From Syntrophomonadaceae bacterium (GTDB taxonomy: Bacteria; Bacillota_D; Dethiobacteria; DTU022), in the NCBI GenBank assembly GCA_003562605.1, contig PWUG01000169.1, positions 1 to 13,782 of the forward strand: a stretch of DNA of 13,782 nucleotides, read 5' to 3'. Position 1 is the first letter of the stretch, and each line of letters begins with the position of its first letter. The notes under the pieces are model-generated. The model did no database searches and was not told the origin of the DNA. It saw nothing but the letters and a program-made list of their open reading frames with translations. Shown here piece after piece: positions 1 through 6,563 of this stretch. Position numbers and translations under genes: made by a program.

Positions 1-2
1 CA

Positions 3-212
3 GGATTTTATGATTTTTTGGAAGCTTACCGGAACGAAAAGCATCCAGAACACAAAGAAATGACGGCATGGGCGGATTCACAGGGCTTTAGTGAATATGA
101 TTCAGAATGGATCAACGAACTGCTGAAGGGCATTGCTTATAAGAAAACGGAGTGGGCGAAAATAAATCACGAAAGGTATAAGATCATTGATGATAAGTAT
201 CGGATAGAATAA
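3..212 (+). CDS. C-terminal part of a plasmid pRiA4b ORF-3 family protein (5' end outside window)
   Basis: An open frame enters from the left edge and stops with TAA at 210-212. The visible part reads GFYDFLEAYRNEKHPEHKEM and onward. The pattern of an aromatic-rich start, then FLEA, then a KHPEHKEM segment, followed by an acidic stretch, matches my memory of the C-terminal end of the pRiA4b ORF-3 family (also labelled IS1096 passenger TnpR-like), where the common form is roughly YEDFLEAIxDPxHPEHEEM. A TTG at 18 is in frame but lies inside the conserved motif, so it is not a credible start. The tail after the motif is rich in Lys, Tyr and Glu. The family's molecular role is not established, although members are common near plasmids and transposons. 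No terminator of normal form follows. Confidence 0.6.
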   Translation, partial: GFYDFLEAYRNEKHPEHKEMTAWADSQGFSEYDSEWINELLKGIAYKKTEWAKINHERYKIIDDKYRIE

Positions 213-398
213 AGAGCAATTAGCACGGATTGTTTAATAGGGTCTTGAATGTAGGTTAAACCTGCCAGGGGCTGGCAAAACTGCCCTTAATATTTTTTTA
301 GTATGCCTTAAAAATGCTAAAGGTCAGCTTGAGCAGTGGCCCGTTATAAATAAGCAGATAAGGGCTTTATTCGATTTAAGCAGTTTTGTACTGAAGAT
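213..398. other. Intergenic stretch with no supported gene
   Basis: This 186-base gap lies between two converging genes. It contains a 5-bp perfect hairpin (GCCAG, GGG loop, CTGGC, 264-276) and a run of seven T at 293-299. The T-run sits 16 bases past the stem, so it does not form a standard terminator. A short open frame of about 33 codons (301-402) has no recognisable content. Confidence 0.4.
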
Positions 399-863
399 TT
401 AGCGCTTCCATTTTTTCGTTGGTTTCAGTTCTTCCAGGCCGTGTTTGCAATTTCCCTTTTCTTCCGGGTTGACGTAGAAGATTTCCGAGTAGCCAATATA
501 GTAGGCATTCTTAGTATGGAAGAGCGTTTTGCACTTTCTGCATTTCAGCTCGATATCTGCATCTACCGGAGCACCTTCGAGAATATGACTGTAATTGAAG
601 AGTGAAGTCCAGGAAGGGTCACCTGCCTGTTTGTGAATATCTCTGACAGGATACCACTTCTTAGTTGAAACCAGTTCTTTTATGCTGTGACTGCACCGTC
701 CTTTTTCTTCAGGATTTACGTAGTGAATACCCGCATACCCTATGTAATATGCATTGATGGTATAAAGCAGTGTATTACACTTTCTACACTGCAGCTCAAT
801 GTTGGCATCTACCGGAATCCCTTTGAGAATATGGGTGTGGTCAAAAAGCGGAGACCAGAACAT
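399..863 (-). CDS. Two-repeat zinc-ribbon-like protein, function unknown
   Basis: This 154-residue protein consists of two tandem copies of a domain of about 80 residues, offset by 82 residues. Each copy has the ligand pattern CRKC (C26/C29 and C108/C111), then 27 residues, then C-x-H (C57/H59 and C139/H141). This looks like a C2-CH zinc-binding fold. Between the ligands is a nearly invariant block, AYYIGYxxIxYVNPEEKG. Each copy begins with an LF-x-HILxGxPVDAxIEL segment. The ATG at 863 has a strong site, AGGAGG, about 8 bases upstream. No membrane segment or signal peptide is visible. A single-domain relative lies about 12 kb away at 12673-12876. I do not recognise the family; nucleic-acid or protein binding is only a guess from the ribbon-like spacing. 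Confidence 0.8.
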   Translation of the reverse strand: MFWSPLFDHTHILKGIPVDANIELQCRKCNTLLYTINAYYIGYAGIHYVNPEEKGRCSHSIKELVSTKKWYPVRDIHKQAGDPSWTSLFNYSHILEGAPVDADIELKCRKCKTLFHTKNAYYIGYSEIFYVNPEEKGNCKHGLEELKPTKKWKR

Positions 864-978
864 TTTATTTTCCTCCTGAAACTTTGTCAGTAGATGTGGG
901 CCACCTTATCTTCCGAGTAATGGATCTATTTGAAACCCGGCGTGGTGCAGGGATTATTATAGAAGTGGCGAAGTTTAT
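864..978. repeat. Left copy of a 115-bp direct repeat (upstream region of zinc-ribbon gene)
   Basis: Aligned without gaps to 12877-12991, it differs at 16 of 115 positions by hand count (about 86% identity). Both copies lie immediately upstream of a zinc-ribbon-like gene and include its ribosome site. Similarity stops abruptly after position 978. The most conserved core is CCCGGCGTGGTGCAGGGATT (937-956). On the minus strand this copy carries TATAAT at 961-956; the right copy has TACAAC there. No convincing -35 box accompanies it. Confidence 0.85.
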
Positions 979-989
979 GGCGGGTAGTG

Positions 990-1254
990 ATGAGTGTCAG
1001 CAAAACCAGGGGCTTTTTATATAAGCTGGCCCGCCTGCTCGGCGATTTTTCAGCTATCTCCAGCGGCAGCCCAAAAAAGATTGCCAAAAGAGTTGGCCGC
1101 AGGATGGTTAGTTGGAGATAGTATATTTAAACGTGTTTTTAATCCTACAGAGACAATAAAAGTAGCGGTTTGTGGTGACGGTAACCCTGATATTGAATGT
1201 TACTGTGAAGATAATGATATTAAGGTTGGATATGGAAAGGTGAATGATTTCTAA
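990..1254 (+). pseudogene. Small basic protein of the KTRGFLYKLARLLGD type, apparently frameshifted
   Basis: An ATG at 990 opens a 43-residue frame (stop 1119-1121) starting MSVSKTRGFLYKLARLLGD and continuing through KKIAKRVGRR. From memory this resembles short, very basic Bacillota and archaeal hypothetical proteins of about 50-60 residues that end in a Gly-Lys-rich helix and a final LFK-like motif. Here the expected tail appears in the next frame (about 1099-1146) as WLVGDSIFKRVF, so one extra base near 1099 would explain the break. That second frame runs on to 1254 with an unrecognised Cys- and Asp-rich stretch containing CGDGNPDIECYCEDND. The ribosome site is poor (GGCGGG). Alternatively the 43-residue frame is intact and merely short. 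Confidence 0.35.
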
Positions 1255-1299
1255 TTGTTTATCATACTAAAGTAACTCTTAACAAGGTTGGGTAAAATA

Positions 1300-1419
1300 T
1301 TGGATTATTTCTTAGAAAGAATTGACGGTTTATCCTCAGAAAACCTAACCACTGAAGTGTTGGGTATCTTTTTAGACAGCTCTACATACGCTCCATATGC
1401 AAGGTTATTTGTTATCTGA
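1300..1419 (+). pseudogene. Possible N-terminal fragment of a PD-(D/E)XK-nuclease-like protein
   Basis: A 39-codon frame starts at TTG 1300, with AAGG and GGG upstream, and stops at TGA 1417-1419. It includes DYFLERIDGLSSENLTTEVL and then a GIFLDSSTYAPYARLF stretch. The pattern SxENLTTEVLxxxLD, followed by YxPYxRLF, resembles by memory the N-terminus of some PD-(D/E)XK-family nucleases of several hundred residues. If so, only the first 40 residues remain and no catalytic residue is present. The frame ends 7 bases before the convergent oxidase gene. The assignment is weak and rests on motif resemblance only. Confidence 0.25.
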
Positions 1420-1426
1420 ATTTCAG

Positions 1427-2857
1427 TTACAGATCTACCAATTTGCCCGGGTTTAATATATTGTGGGGGTCCAGGGCCTGCTTAATCTGCTGCATAGCCT
1501 TAAGTTCGGCTTCACTCATAACAAGGGGCAGGTACATATTCCGTTTATGGCCTATGCCGTGTTCTCCGCTTATTGTCCCTCCCAGTTTTTTCGTCATCAG
1601 GTATAGATCTGCAAGTAGTTGCGGCAGGACTTCTTTACAGCGACTCAGGTCATCATCTGGTTTTTTGATAATCGTGACGTGCAGATTGCCATCCCCAACA
1701 TGGCCGAAGCTAGGCATGAGTACATCATATTTTTTAGAAAGGGCATCCAGATGTAGAATTATTGGAGCAATTTGGCTGAGTGGCAAAACGATATCTTCGG
1801 CACTTAGAACAGTGCTTAAGGCGGTATAGGCCTCCCCCACTTTTTTTCTTATCTGCCAGATTTTTTCCTGATCCCCCGGTTCCCGGGCTACAAAAGATTC
1901 CAACGCGCCGAACTCTTGACAGAGGTCATCTATTTCAAGACATTCTTTGAGCAACTGTTCCGGTTCGTTACCATCCATTTCAATTATTAGAATTGCTCCG
2001 GCTCCGGCATAGCGTGAGACTTCATTCAGGTAGTCGCAGGCAATCTCCAGGGAAAGCCTGTCCATAAATTCCACACCCACGGGAGTTATGCGCAGGGCTG
2101 TCATGATCCGTGGCACGACTTGCAAAGCTGATTCCACATCAGGAAAAAGAACCAGCATGTCAATCTTTGTCCTTGGGAAAGGCAGCAATCTTAGTATTAT
2201 TTTAGTGAAGATGCCCAGGGTGCCTTCTGATCCTACCATTAGCTGCACCATGTTATAGCCGGTAACATCCTTCACCCTTTTGCCTCCGAAAAAAGCTATT
2301 TTCCCTGTCGGCAGCACCACTTCCAGGCCCAAAACGTAACGTCCGGTAACTCCATATTTCATGGCTCGCCCACCGCCGGCGTTTTCCGCGACATTACCGC
2401 CCACAAAGCAAGTTTCCATACTCATGGGGTAACCGGCAAAGAAAAGCCCCTCTTGCTGAACCCTATTATTGAGATCGTTTGTGATAACCCCCGGCTCCAC
2501 CACGGCCATTAAATTTTCCTTATCGATCTCAAGAATACGATTCATCTTTTCCGTGGCAATAACAATGCCTCCATATACAGCCACCGCACCGCCGGAAAGA
2601 CCGCTTCCGGCACCACGCGGTGTAACTGGTATACGTTTTTCGTTGGCCAATTTCATGATAGCAGCGATCTCTGCTGTAGATTCGACTTTTATAACTGCTT
2701 CAGGAAATCGCACATACTCTTTTCCGTGCGTTTCATCATGAGAATAGGGCTCCAAGGATTCTTTATCACCGTGAAGTACATTTCTTTCTCCAACGATTCC
2801 TCTTAATTGCTCAACTACCAGCGAGTTAATTATGGAATAATTATTTTTATCCAGCAA
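1427..2857 (-). CDS. FAD-linked 2-hydroxyacid oxidase/dehydrogenase, GlcD / D-lactate dehydrogenase type
   Basis: This 476-residue protein has normal full length for the GlcD/DLD flavoprotein family (FAD-binding type 4 fold with a C-terminal oxidase cap). Visible motifs are the FAD loop PRGAGSGLSGGA (80-91), GGNVAENAGGG (153-163), VKDVTGYNMVQLMVGSEGTLG (195-215), the C-terminal histidine motif SFGHVGDGNLH (383-393), GEHGIGHKR (431-439) and DPHNILNPGK (463-472). The His and Glu of the last three motifs bind substrate and flavin in relatives. The expected reaction is oxidation of a D-2-hydroxy acid to the 2-oxo acid, passing electrons to an unidentified acceptor; no EtfAB, GlcE or GlcF gene lies nearby. 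The start is TTG at 2857, with AAGGAGG six bases upstream (2864-2870). It is the last gene of the unit, 126 bases after the second ATPase. The exact substrate cannot be read from the sequence. Confidence 0.88.
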   Translation of the reverse strand: MLDKNNYSIINSLVVEQLRGIVGERNVLHGDKESLEPYSHDETHGKEYVRFPEAVIKVESTAEIAAIMKLANEKRIPVTPRGAGSGLSGGAVAVYGGIVIATEKMNRILEIDKENLMAVVEPGVITNDLNNRVQQEGLFFAGYPMSMETCFVGGNVAENAGGGRAMKYGVTGRYVLGLEVVLPTGKIAFFGGKRVKDVTGYNMVQLMVGSEGTLGIFTKIILRLLPFPRTKIDMLVLFPDVESALQVVPRIMTALRITPVGVEFMDRLSLEIACDYLNEVSRYAGAGAILIIEMDGNEPEQLLKECLEIDDLCQEFGALESFVAREPGDQEKIWQIRKKVGEAYTALSTVLSAEDIVLPLSQIAPIILHLDALSKKYDVLMPSFGHVGDGNLHVTIIKKPDDDLSRCKEVLPQLLADLYLMTKKLGGTISGEHGIGHKRNMYLPLVMSEAELKAMQQIKQALDPHNILNPGKLVDL

Positions 2858-2983
2858 TGTTTTCCTCCTTGCATACTAAATATCAGGGAAACCACCTGAT
2901 GCACGAACCAAACCTTCCTTTCCGACTGTGTGCCTAACCTTTATGGGGCAGAAAAGAGGTCCCGTATAATTTTCATCTGCTGA

Positions 2984-3682
2984 TTAAACCAGCAGGTATT
3001 TGCGGCTAATCTCCTCATATTTTTCTAGTTCGCTGACAGTTCCCTGGAACTGAACTGCACCCTGGTCGATGACGTAAACCCGGTTAGCAAGTTTTAAAGC
3101 AGCGTGAACATTCTGCTCGGCCATAAGTATCGAAAGCCCCTCTTTCCGCAAGGAATCAATTTGTTTCATCAGTTCCCGCACTACCAGAGGCGCCAAACCT
3201 TCCGTTGGCTCATCCAACAAAAGAAACTGGGGATTTGCCATCAGCGCTCGGGCTACCGCTAACATCTGTTGTTCCCCGCCGCTGCAAAAACCTCCGCACC
3301 TACAGTCGATCCCTTTTAGGGCAGGGAACAGTTCATATACTTTCTGCTTAGTCCAATAGATTTTCCCTGTGGCCGCATGCCCGGCAATATCCAGGTTTTC
3401 TTCTACCGTAAGATCCGGAAAAATGCGCCTGTTATCCGGAACAAAGCCAATCCCCATCCTGGCTATTTTGTAGACTGGCATGTTTGTAATTTCATTGCCC
3501 TTAAAGAAGATCCTGCCCGCGCGAGGGGGTGTTAGTCCCATAATACTGCGCATAATAGTAGTTTTTCCTGCTCCGTTACGCCCTAGTATACAGACTATTT
3601 CCCCCCTCTGAACTTCTAGCGATACGTCGAACAATATATGACTTAAGCCATAGTAGGTGTGAATCTCTTTTACTTCCAGCAT
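2984..3682 (-). CDS. livF: Liv-type ABC importer ATP-binding protein, LivF
   Basis: This 232-residue protein has the usual LivF length. It carries Walker A GRNGAGKTT (34-42), the Q-loop region at about 82-92, where the LivF-typical VPDNRRIFPDLTVEENL appears, an ABC signature written CSGGEQQ (133-139; Cys replaces the usual Leu), Walker B FLLLDEPTEGLAP (153-165) and the H-loop region near 190-193, where His follows AEQNV. Together with LivG it should power the two permeases from the cytoplasmic side. Its ATG shares one base with the stop codon of the preceding ATPase gene (TGATG), indicating coupled translation, and GGAGG lies about 8 bases upstream. The substrate may be a hydroxy acid rather than an amino acid, judged by the neighbours. 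Confidence 0.92.
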   Translation of the reverse strand: MLEVKEIHTYYGLSHILFDVSLEVQRGEIVCILGRNGAGKTTIMRSIMGLTPPRAGRIFFKGNEITNMPVYKIARMGIGFVPDNRRIFPDLTVEENLDIAGHAATGKIYWTKQKVYELFPALKGIDCRCGGFCSGGEQQMLAVARALMANPQFLLLDEPTEGLAPLVVRELMKQIDSLRKEGLSILMAEQNVHAALKLANRVYVIDQGAVQFQGTVSELEKYEEISRKYLLV

Positions 3683-4422
3683 CAGGATACCTCCTCTCCC
3701 AAGTAGGCAGATTGGACTTGCTTATTGGCCCGAACCTCAGAAGGCAATCCCTGAGCTATGGTTTTCCCAAGCTGCATGACCATGATTTTCTCCGCAATCT
3801 CAAAAACAACATTCATATTGTGTTCTGTAAACAGGACTGTCAACCCTTCCTTGTGGGCCAAACTATGTAGAAACCGAATAGTAGTTCTTGTCTCTTCCGG
3901 GGACATCCCCGCCGTGGGTTCGTCAAGCATCAAAAGCTTTGGGTAATTTCCCAAGGCAATGGCTATCTCCAGCAGTTTCTGATCACCGTAGGAAAGGTAA
4001 GAACTTATTGCCCTGGCCTTATCTATCAGGCCGACTTTTTCTAAGATATTGTACGTTTCCTCCCCAACCATTTTTTTCGATGGAGTAAAAATATTGAACA
4101 CCTTTCGCTTATTGGAAAGGAGGGCAACCTGGACGTTTTCAAAAACGCTCAGCTGATGAAAAATGTTAATAAGCTGAAAGGAACGGGATATACCTAAGTG
4201 GCAGATACGATGCGGGGGCATCCCTGTGATATTCTGACCCCGGAAAAATATTTTGCCTTTTACGGGAGACAGGTGTCCGGAAATTAAGTTGAAAAGCGTA
4301 GTCTTTCCAGCTCCGTTTGGACCAATAACTGCCACGATTTTTTTCTCTTCCACTGTAAGGTTCGCCCCGTTAACAGCTTGAAAACCGTCAAAAGTTTTTA
4401 CCAGGTTTTCAACCTTGAGCAT
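3682..4422 (-). CDS. livG: Liv-type ABC importer ATP-binding protein, LivG
   Basis: This 246-residue protein matches LivG in length and order. Walker A is GPNGAGKTT (34-42), and the stretch ISRSFQLINIFHQLSVFENV (78-97) is typical of LivG around the Q-loop. The signature is LSYGDQKLLEIAIAL (143-157; LSYG in place of LSGG, as is common in LivG), Walker B is LLMLDEPTAGMSP (163-175) and the H-loop is TEHNM (199-203). The longer loop at about 100-125 distinguishes LivG from LivF. The gene overlaps the end of the upstream permease gene by 14 bases and is followed by LivF with a one-base overlap. AAGGGG lies upstream of the ATG. It acts at the inner face of the membrane. Confidence 0.92.
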   Translation of the reverse strand: MLKVENLVKTFDGFQAVNGANLTVEEKKIVAVIGPNGAGKTTLFNLISGHLSPVKGKIFFRGQNITGMPPHRICHLGISRSFQLINIFHQLSVFENVQVALLSNKRKVFNIFTPSKKMVGEETYNILEKVGLIDKARAISSYLSYGDQKLLEIAIALGNYPKLLMLDEPTAGMSPEETRTTIRFLHSLAHKEGLTVLFTEHNMNVVFEIAEKIMVMQLGKTIAQGLPSEVRANKQVQSAYLGEEVS

Positions 4423-5410
4423 AATTCTTTCCCCTTCCCTTCTGTGATTTTTTTTGAAATTTGCCCAGCATTTCCTCTATAAACCCCAGCACTCCCTGAG
4501 GGAGGAAAAAAAGCAATAAAATCTTAATCCCACCCAGGAAGAGCAACCAGTACTCCGTTAGAATACCGAAGTATGTCGTCAACAAGATTACTGTAATTGC
4601 ACCAAAAGCGGGCCCCAGGAAAGTAAACATGCCTCCCAATAGTACCATAATAAGAACTTCAACTGATTTGGTCCAGAACATAATAGGTGGTGCTACGGAA
4701 CGTTCCAGAAGTACAAAAAGCATCCCTGCCATCCCCGAGAAGAATCCCCCCATGACAAAGGCAATGAGCCGATGGTTCCGAATGTTGATTCCTACACTCT
4801 CGCAGCGCTGCGGATTATCCCTCACTGCCTGTAAGGTTAAGCCGTATGGGGATTTAATAATGCGATAAATGAGCAGAAGACTGGCCGCCACCACTAAAAG
4901 AGTAATATAGTAAACGTTGCTTTCGGAACGGGCCACATCTGGAAGGGAAATGCCGTATATACCATCATCGCCACCAGTAAAATCATACCAACGGTAGACG
5001 ATTGCCCAAACCAGCTGCCCCATTGCCAATGTTAAAAAACCGAAATAAAGACCTCGCAACCGTATACAGATCCAGCCGATAAAAAGAGCTAAAAGGGCAG
5101 CAGCAAAAGGAGAAGCGATCGCTGCCGGTAAAGCAGGAAAATCAGTGCGCTGCAAAATAATGGCAAAAGTATAGGCTCCAATACCATAAAATGTTGCCTG
5201 ATGCAGGACAAGAAGGCCCCCGTAACCAAGGGGAATGTTTAAGCTGGTGGCGAATAAAACAGTTATTAAAATTAATGTGATTAGATAAAGGTAATAGCGG
5301 GAGAGGTAAGCAGGGGCGGCAAGCAGCAAAATAACAATAAAAACTAGAAAAATGAACTTGAGTCCGAGCATCTTTTTATCTGCATCAAGGCAAGTCAGAA
5401 TTTTAAACAT
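4409..5410 (-). CDS. livM: Liv-type ABC importer permease, LivM
   Basis: This 333-residue membrane protein has about nine hydrophobic segments (roughly 17-35, 38-58, 62-85, 98-118, 122-140, 166-184, 213-235, 248-278, 284-305). LivM-typical motifs are SLNIPLGYGGLLVLHQATFYGIGAY (56-80) and the cytoplasmic docking loop AVRDNPQRCESVGINIRNHR (195-214), which contacts the ATPases. The C-terminus is basic (KKSQKGRGK) and cytoplasmic. The start ATG at 5410 follows a strong AAGGAGGGG. The gene lies 15 bases after the LivH gene and overlaps LivG by 14 bases, so the four transport genes form a tight block. Confidence 0.9.
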   Translation of the reverse strand: MFKILTCLDADKKMLGLKFIFLVFIVILLLAAPAYLSRYYLYLITLILITVLFATSLNIPLGYGGLLVLHQATFYGIGAYTFAIILQRTDFPALPAAIASPFAAALLALFIGWICIRLRGLYFGFLTLAMGQLVWAIVYRWYDFTGGDDGIYGISLPDVARSESNVYYITLLVVAASLLLIYRIIKSPYGLTLQAVRDNPQRCESVGINIRNHRLIAFVMGGFFSGMAGMLFVLLERSVAPPIMFWTKSVEVLIMVLLGGMFTFLGPAFGAITVILLTTYFGILTEYWLLFLGGIKILLLFFLPQGVLGFIEEMLGKFQKKSQKGRGKNYAQG

Positions 5411-5425
5411 TTCTATGTCCCCTCC

Positions 5426-6319
5426 TTACCAGACAGATTTCATGATCCCAGTGGGTTTCAGGATCAGCAAAATAGTTGCGATGGTGAATGGAAAAACCAG
5501 GGCAAAACGTGGTGCGATGAGCAGACCAAATGATTCGCCTACACCGAAGATAATAGAGGCAACAAAAGCACCCCAAATATTTCCTAAACCGCCTACAACG
5601 ACTACCAGAACAGCATTAATCAAAATAGTAATGCCCATGCCGACAACAATGTTTGTTGTCGGCGCAATTAAAGCACCGGCCAAACCGGCCAAGTAGCAGC
5701 TCAACATGAACACGATAGCGTAAATCTTTCTGCTGTTCAGCCCCAAAGCATCAACCATCTCCCGGTCTGTTGCAGTTGCGCGCACGATCTTACCGGTCAT
5801 GGTATGGTTTGTGAAAAACCAAAGTCCAAAAGCCACCAGCGGGCCGGAAAAAAGGAGAAGTAGGCTATAGGTAGGTAAAGATACTATGTCAAGCAGGGAA
5901 ACATATCCGCGCAGAGGAACTGGTATTGTCTTAAAATCAACGCCCCAGATGATCTTGGTAATATCATTGAATACAAGTACCACAGCATAAGTTAAAAGAA
6001 GCTGCATAAGACGGGGGCGGTTATAAAGCCTGCGTAGCAGGCCGGCTTCCACAGCTAGACCCAAGATGCCTACGATGGCTGGCGCCACAAGAAGAGCCAC
6101 CCAGAAACCTGCGGTTCCGCCTACCCACAAAGCAACGCTCCAGGCAGTAAATGCGCCCAACATGTAAAAAGTCCCGTTGGCAAAGTTTATGACACGTAGC
6201 ACCCCGATACTAACCGTCAGTCCAACCGCAACCATGAAAAGGATCATGGCCCGGCTTAATCCGATAAATATCTGTGATACTATAGTCGGAAAATCAGGTA
6301 GAAGTGATAAAAAATCCAT
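5426..6319 (-). CDS. livH: Liv-type ABC importer permease, LivH
   Basis: I chose the ATG at 6319, giving 297 residues, which is the usual LivH length. It has AAAGGGG upstream and the protein begins MDFLSLLPDFPTIVSQ. An in-frame ATG at 6451 would add 44 residues unlike the family and would run into the putative attenuator. The LivH motif GLTVSIGVLRVINFANGTFY lies at 33-52, followed by MLGA. The ATPase-docking loop, with RATATDREMVDALGLNSRK, lies at 180-198. There are about eight hydrophobic segments. Together with LivM it forms the membrane channel. A perfect 10-bp hairpin lies inside the gene (5639-5663). Confidence 0.9.
   Translation of the reverse strand: MDFLSLLPDFPTIVSQIFIGLSRAMILFMVAVGLTVSIGVLRVINFANGTFYMLGAFTAWSVALWVGGTAGFWVALLVAPAIVGILGLAVEAGLLRRLYNRPRLMQLLLTYAVVLVFNDITKIIWGVDFKTIPVPLRGYVSLLDIVSLPTYSLLLLFSGPLVAFGLWFFTNHTMTGKIVRATATDREMVDALGLNSRKIYAIVFMLSCYLAGLAGALIAPTTNIVVGMGITILINAVLVVVVGGLGNIWGAFVASIIFGVGESFGLLIAPRFALVFPFTIATILLILKPTGIMKSVW
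5639..5663 (-). repeat. Perfect 10-bp hairpin inside the LivH gene
   Basis: The arms GCCGACAACA (5639-5648) and TGTTGTCGGC (5654-5663) are exact reverse complements with a 5-base loop. The hairpin lies in codons for APTTNIVVG. No T-run follows, so it is not a terminator. It may be a chance product of the repeated Thr-Thr and Val-Val codons. Confidence 0.6.
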
Positions 6320-6403
6320 TGGCAAACCCCTTTCATTGTAAGCTATGCAAATGTCGTCACACTTGATAGCGTTTGAAGGCAGGGCGAGGATAAAAAGATA
6401 AAT

Positions 6404-6474
6404 AAAAAAAGTGTGCCACCACCACATTGCACTTTGCATTAAGATTATCAATACAGCACTGAGATGGCGGTGGC
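6404..6474 (-). terminator. Possible attenuator or leaky terminator between binding-protein and permease genes
   Basis: In the minus-strand transcript the arm GCCACCGCCA (from 6465-6474) can pair with UGGUGGUGGC (from 6415-6424). This gives ten pairs including one G-U, closed by a loop of about 40 bases. The stem is followed by ACAC and a run of seven U (6404-6410). The large loop is unusual, but the GC-rich stem plus U-run fits partial termination. It lies in the 244-base gap after the binding-protein gene, where read-through control is common because the binding protein is needed in excess over the permeases. Confidence 0.5.
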
Positions 6475-6563
6475 TTCTTATTATTTAATATTTTTTTAGT
6501 TTTCATTACCGGCTGATTTAACAGGTACATATAAGAGTTCTATGTTCTAAGTATTTCCTTACT

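Noticed and set aside
264..299. Hairpin GCCAG-GGG-CTGGC with a later T-run as terminator of the first gene
   Set aside because: The stem is only 5 bp and the T-run begins 16 bases downstream, too far for intrinsic termination.
301..402. Short plus-strand frame containing KGQLEQWPVINKQIRALFDL
   Set aside because: It has no start with a ribosome site, no recognised similarity and is very short.
687..893. Plus-strand open frame of 68 codons
   Set aside because: It is the antisense shadow of the zinc-ribbon-like gene, whose repeated Cys pattern on the minus strand is clearly the coding signal.
1427..2857. Naming the oxidase glcD or a lactate dehydrogenase specifically
   Set aside because: The motifs define the family but not the substrate, and GlcE, GlcF or Etf partners are not present.
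2978..2996. CTGCTG / CAGCAG inverted repeat at the end of LivF
   Set aside because: It has only 6-bp arms around the stop codon with no U-run; probably chance.
6320..6451. N-terminal extension of LivH to an upstream ATG at 6451
   Set aside because: The 44 extra residues do not resemble LivH, and the internal ATG at 6319 has a ribosome site and gives the family length; the extension also runs through the attenuator-like stem.
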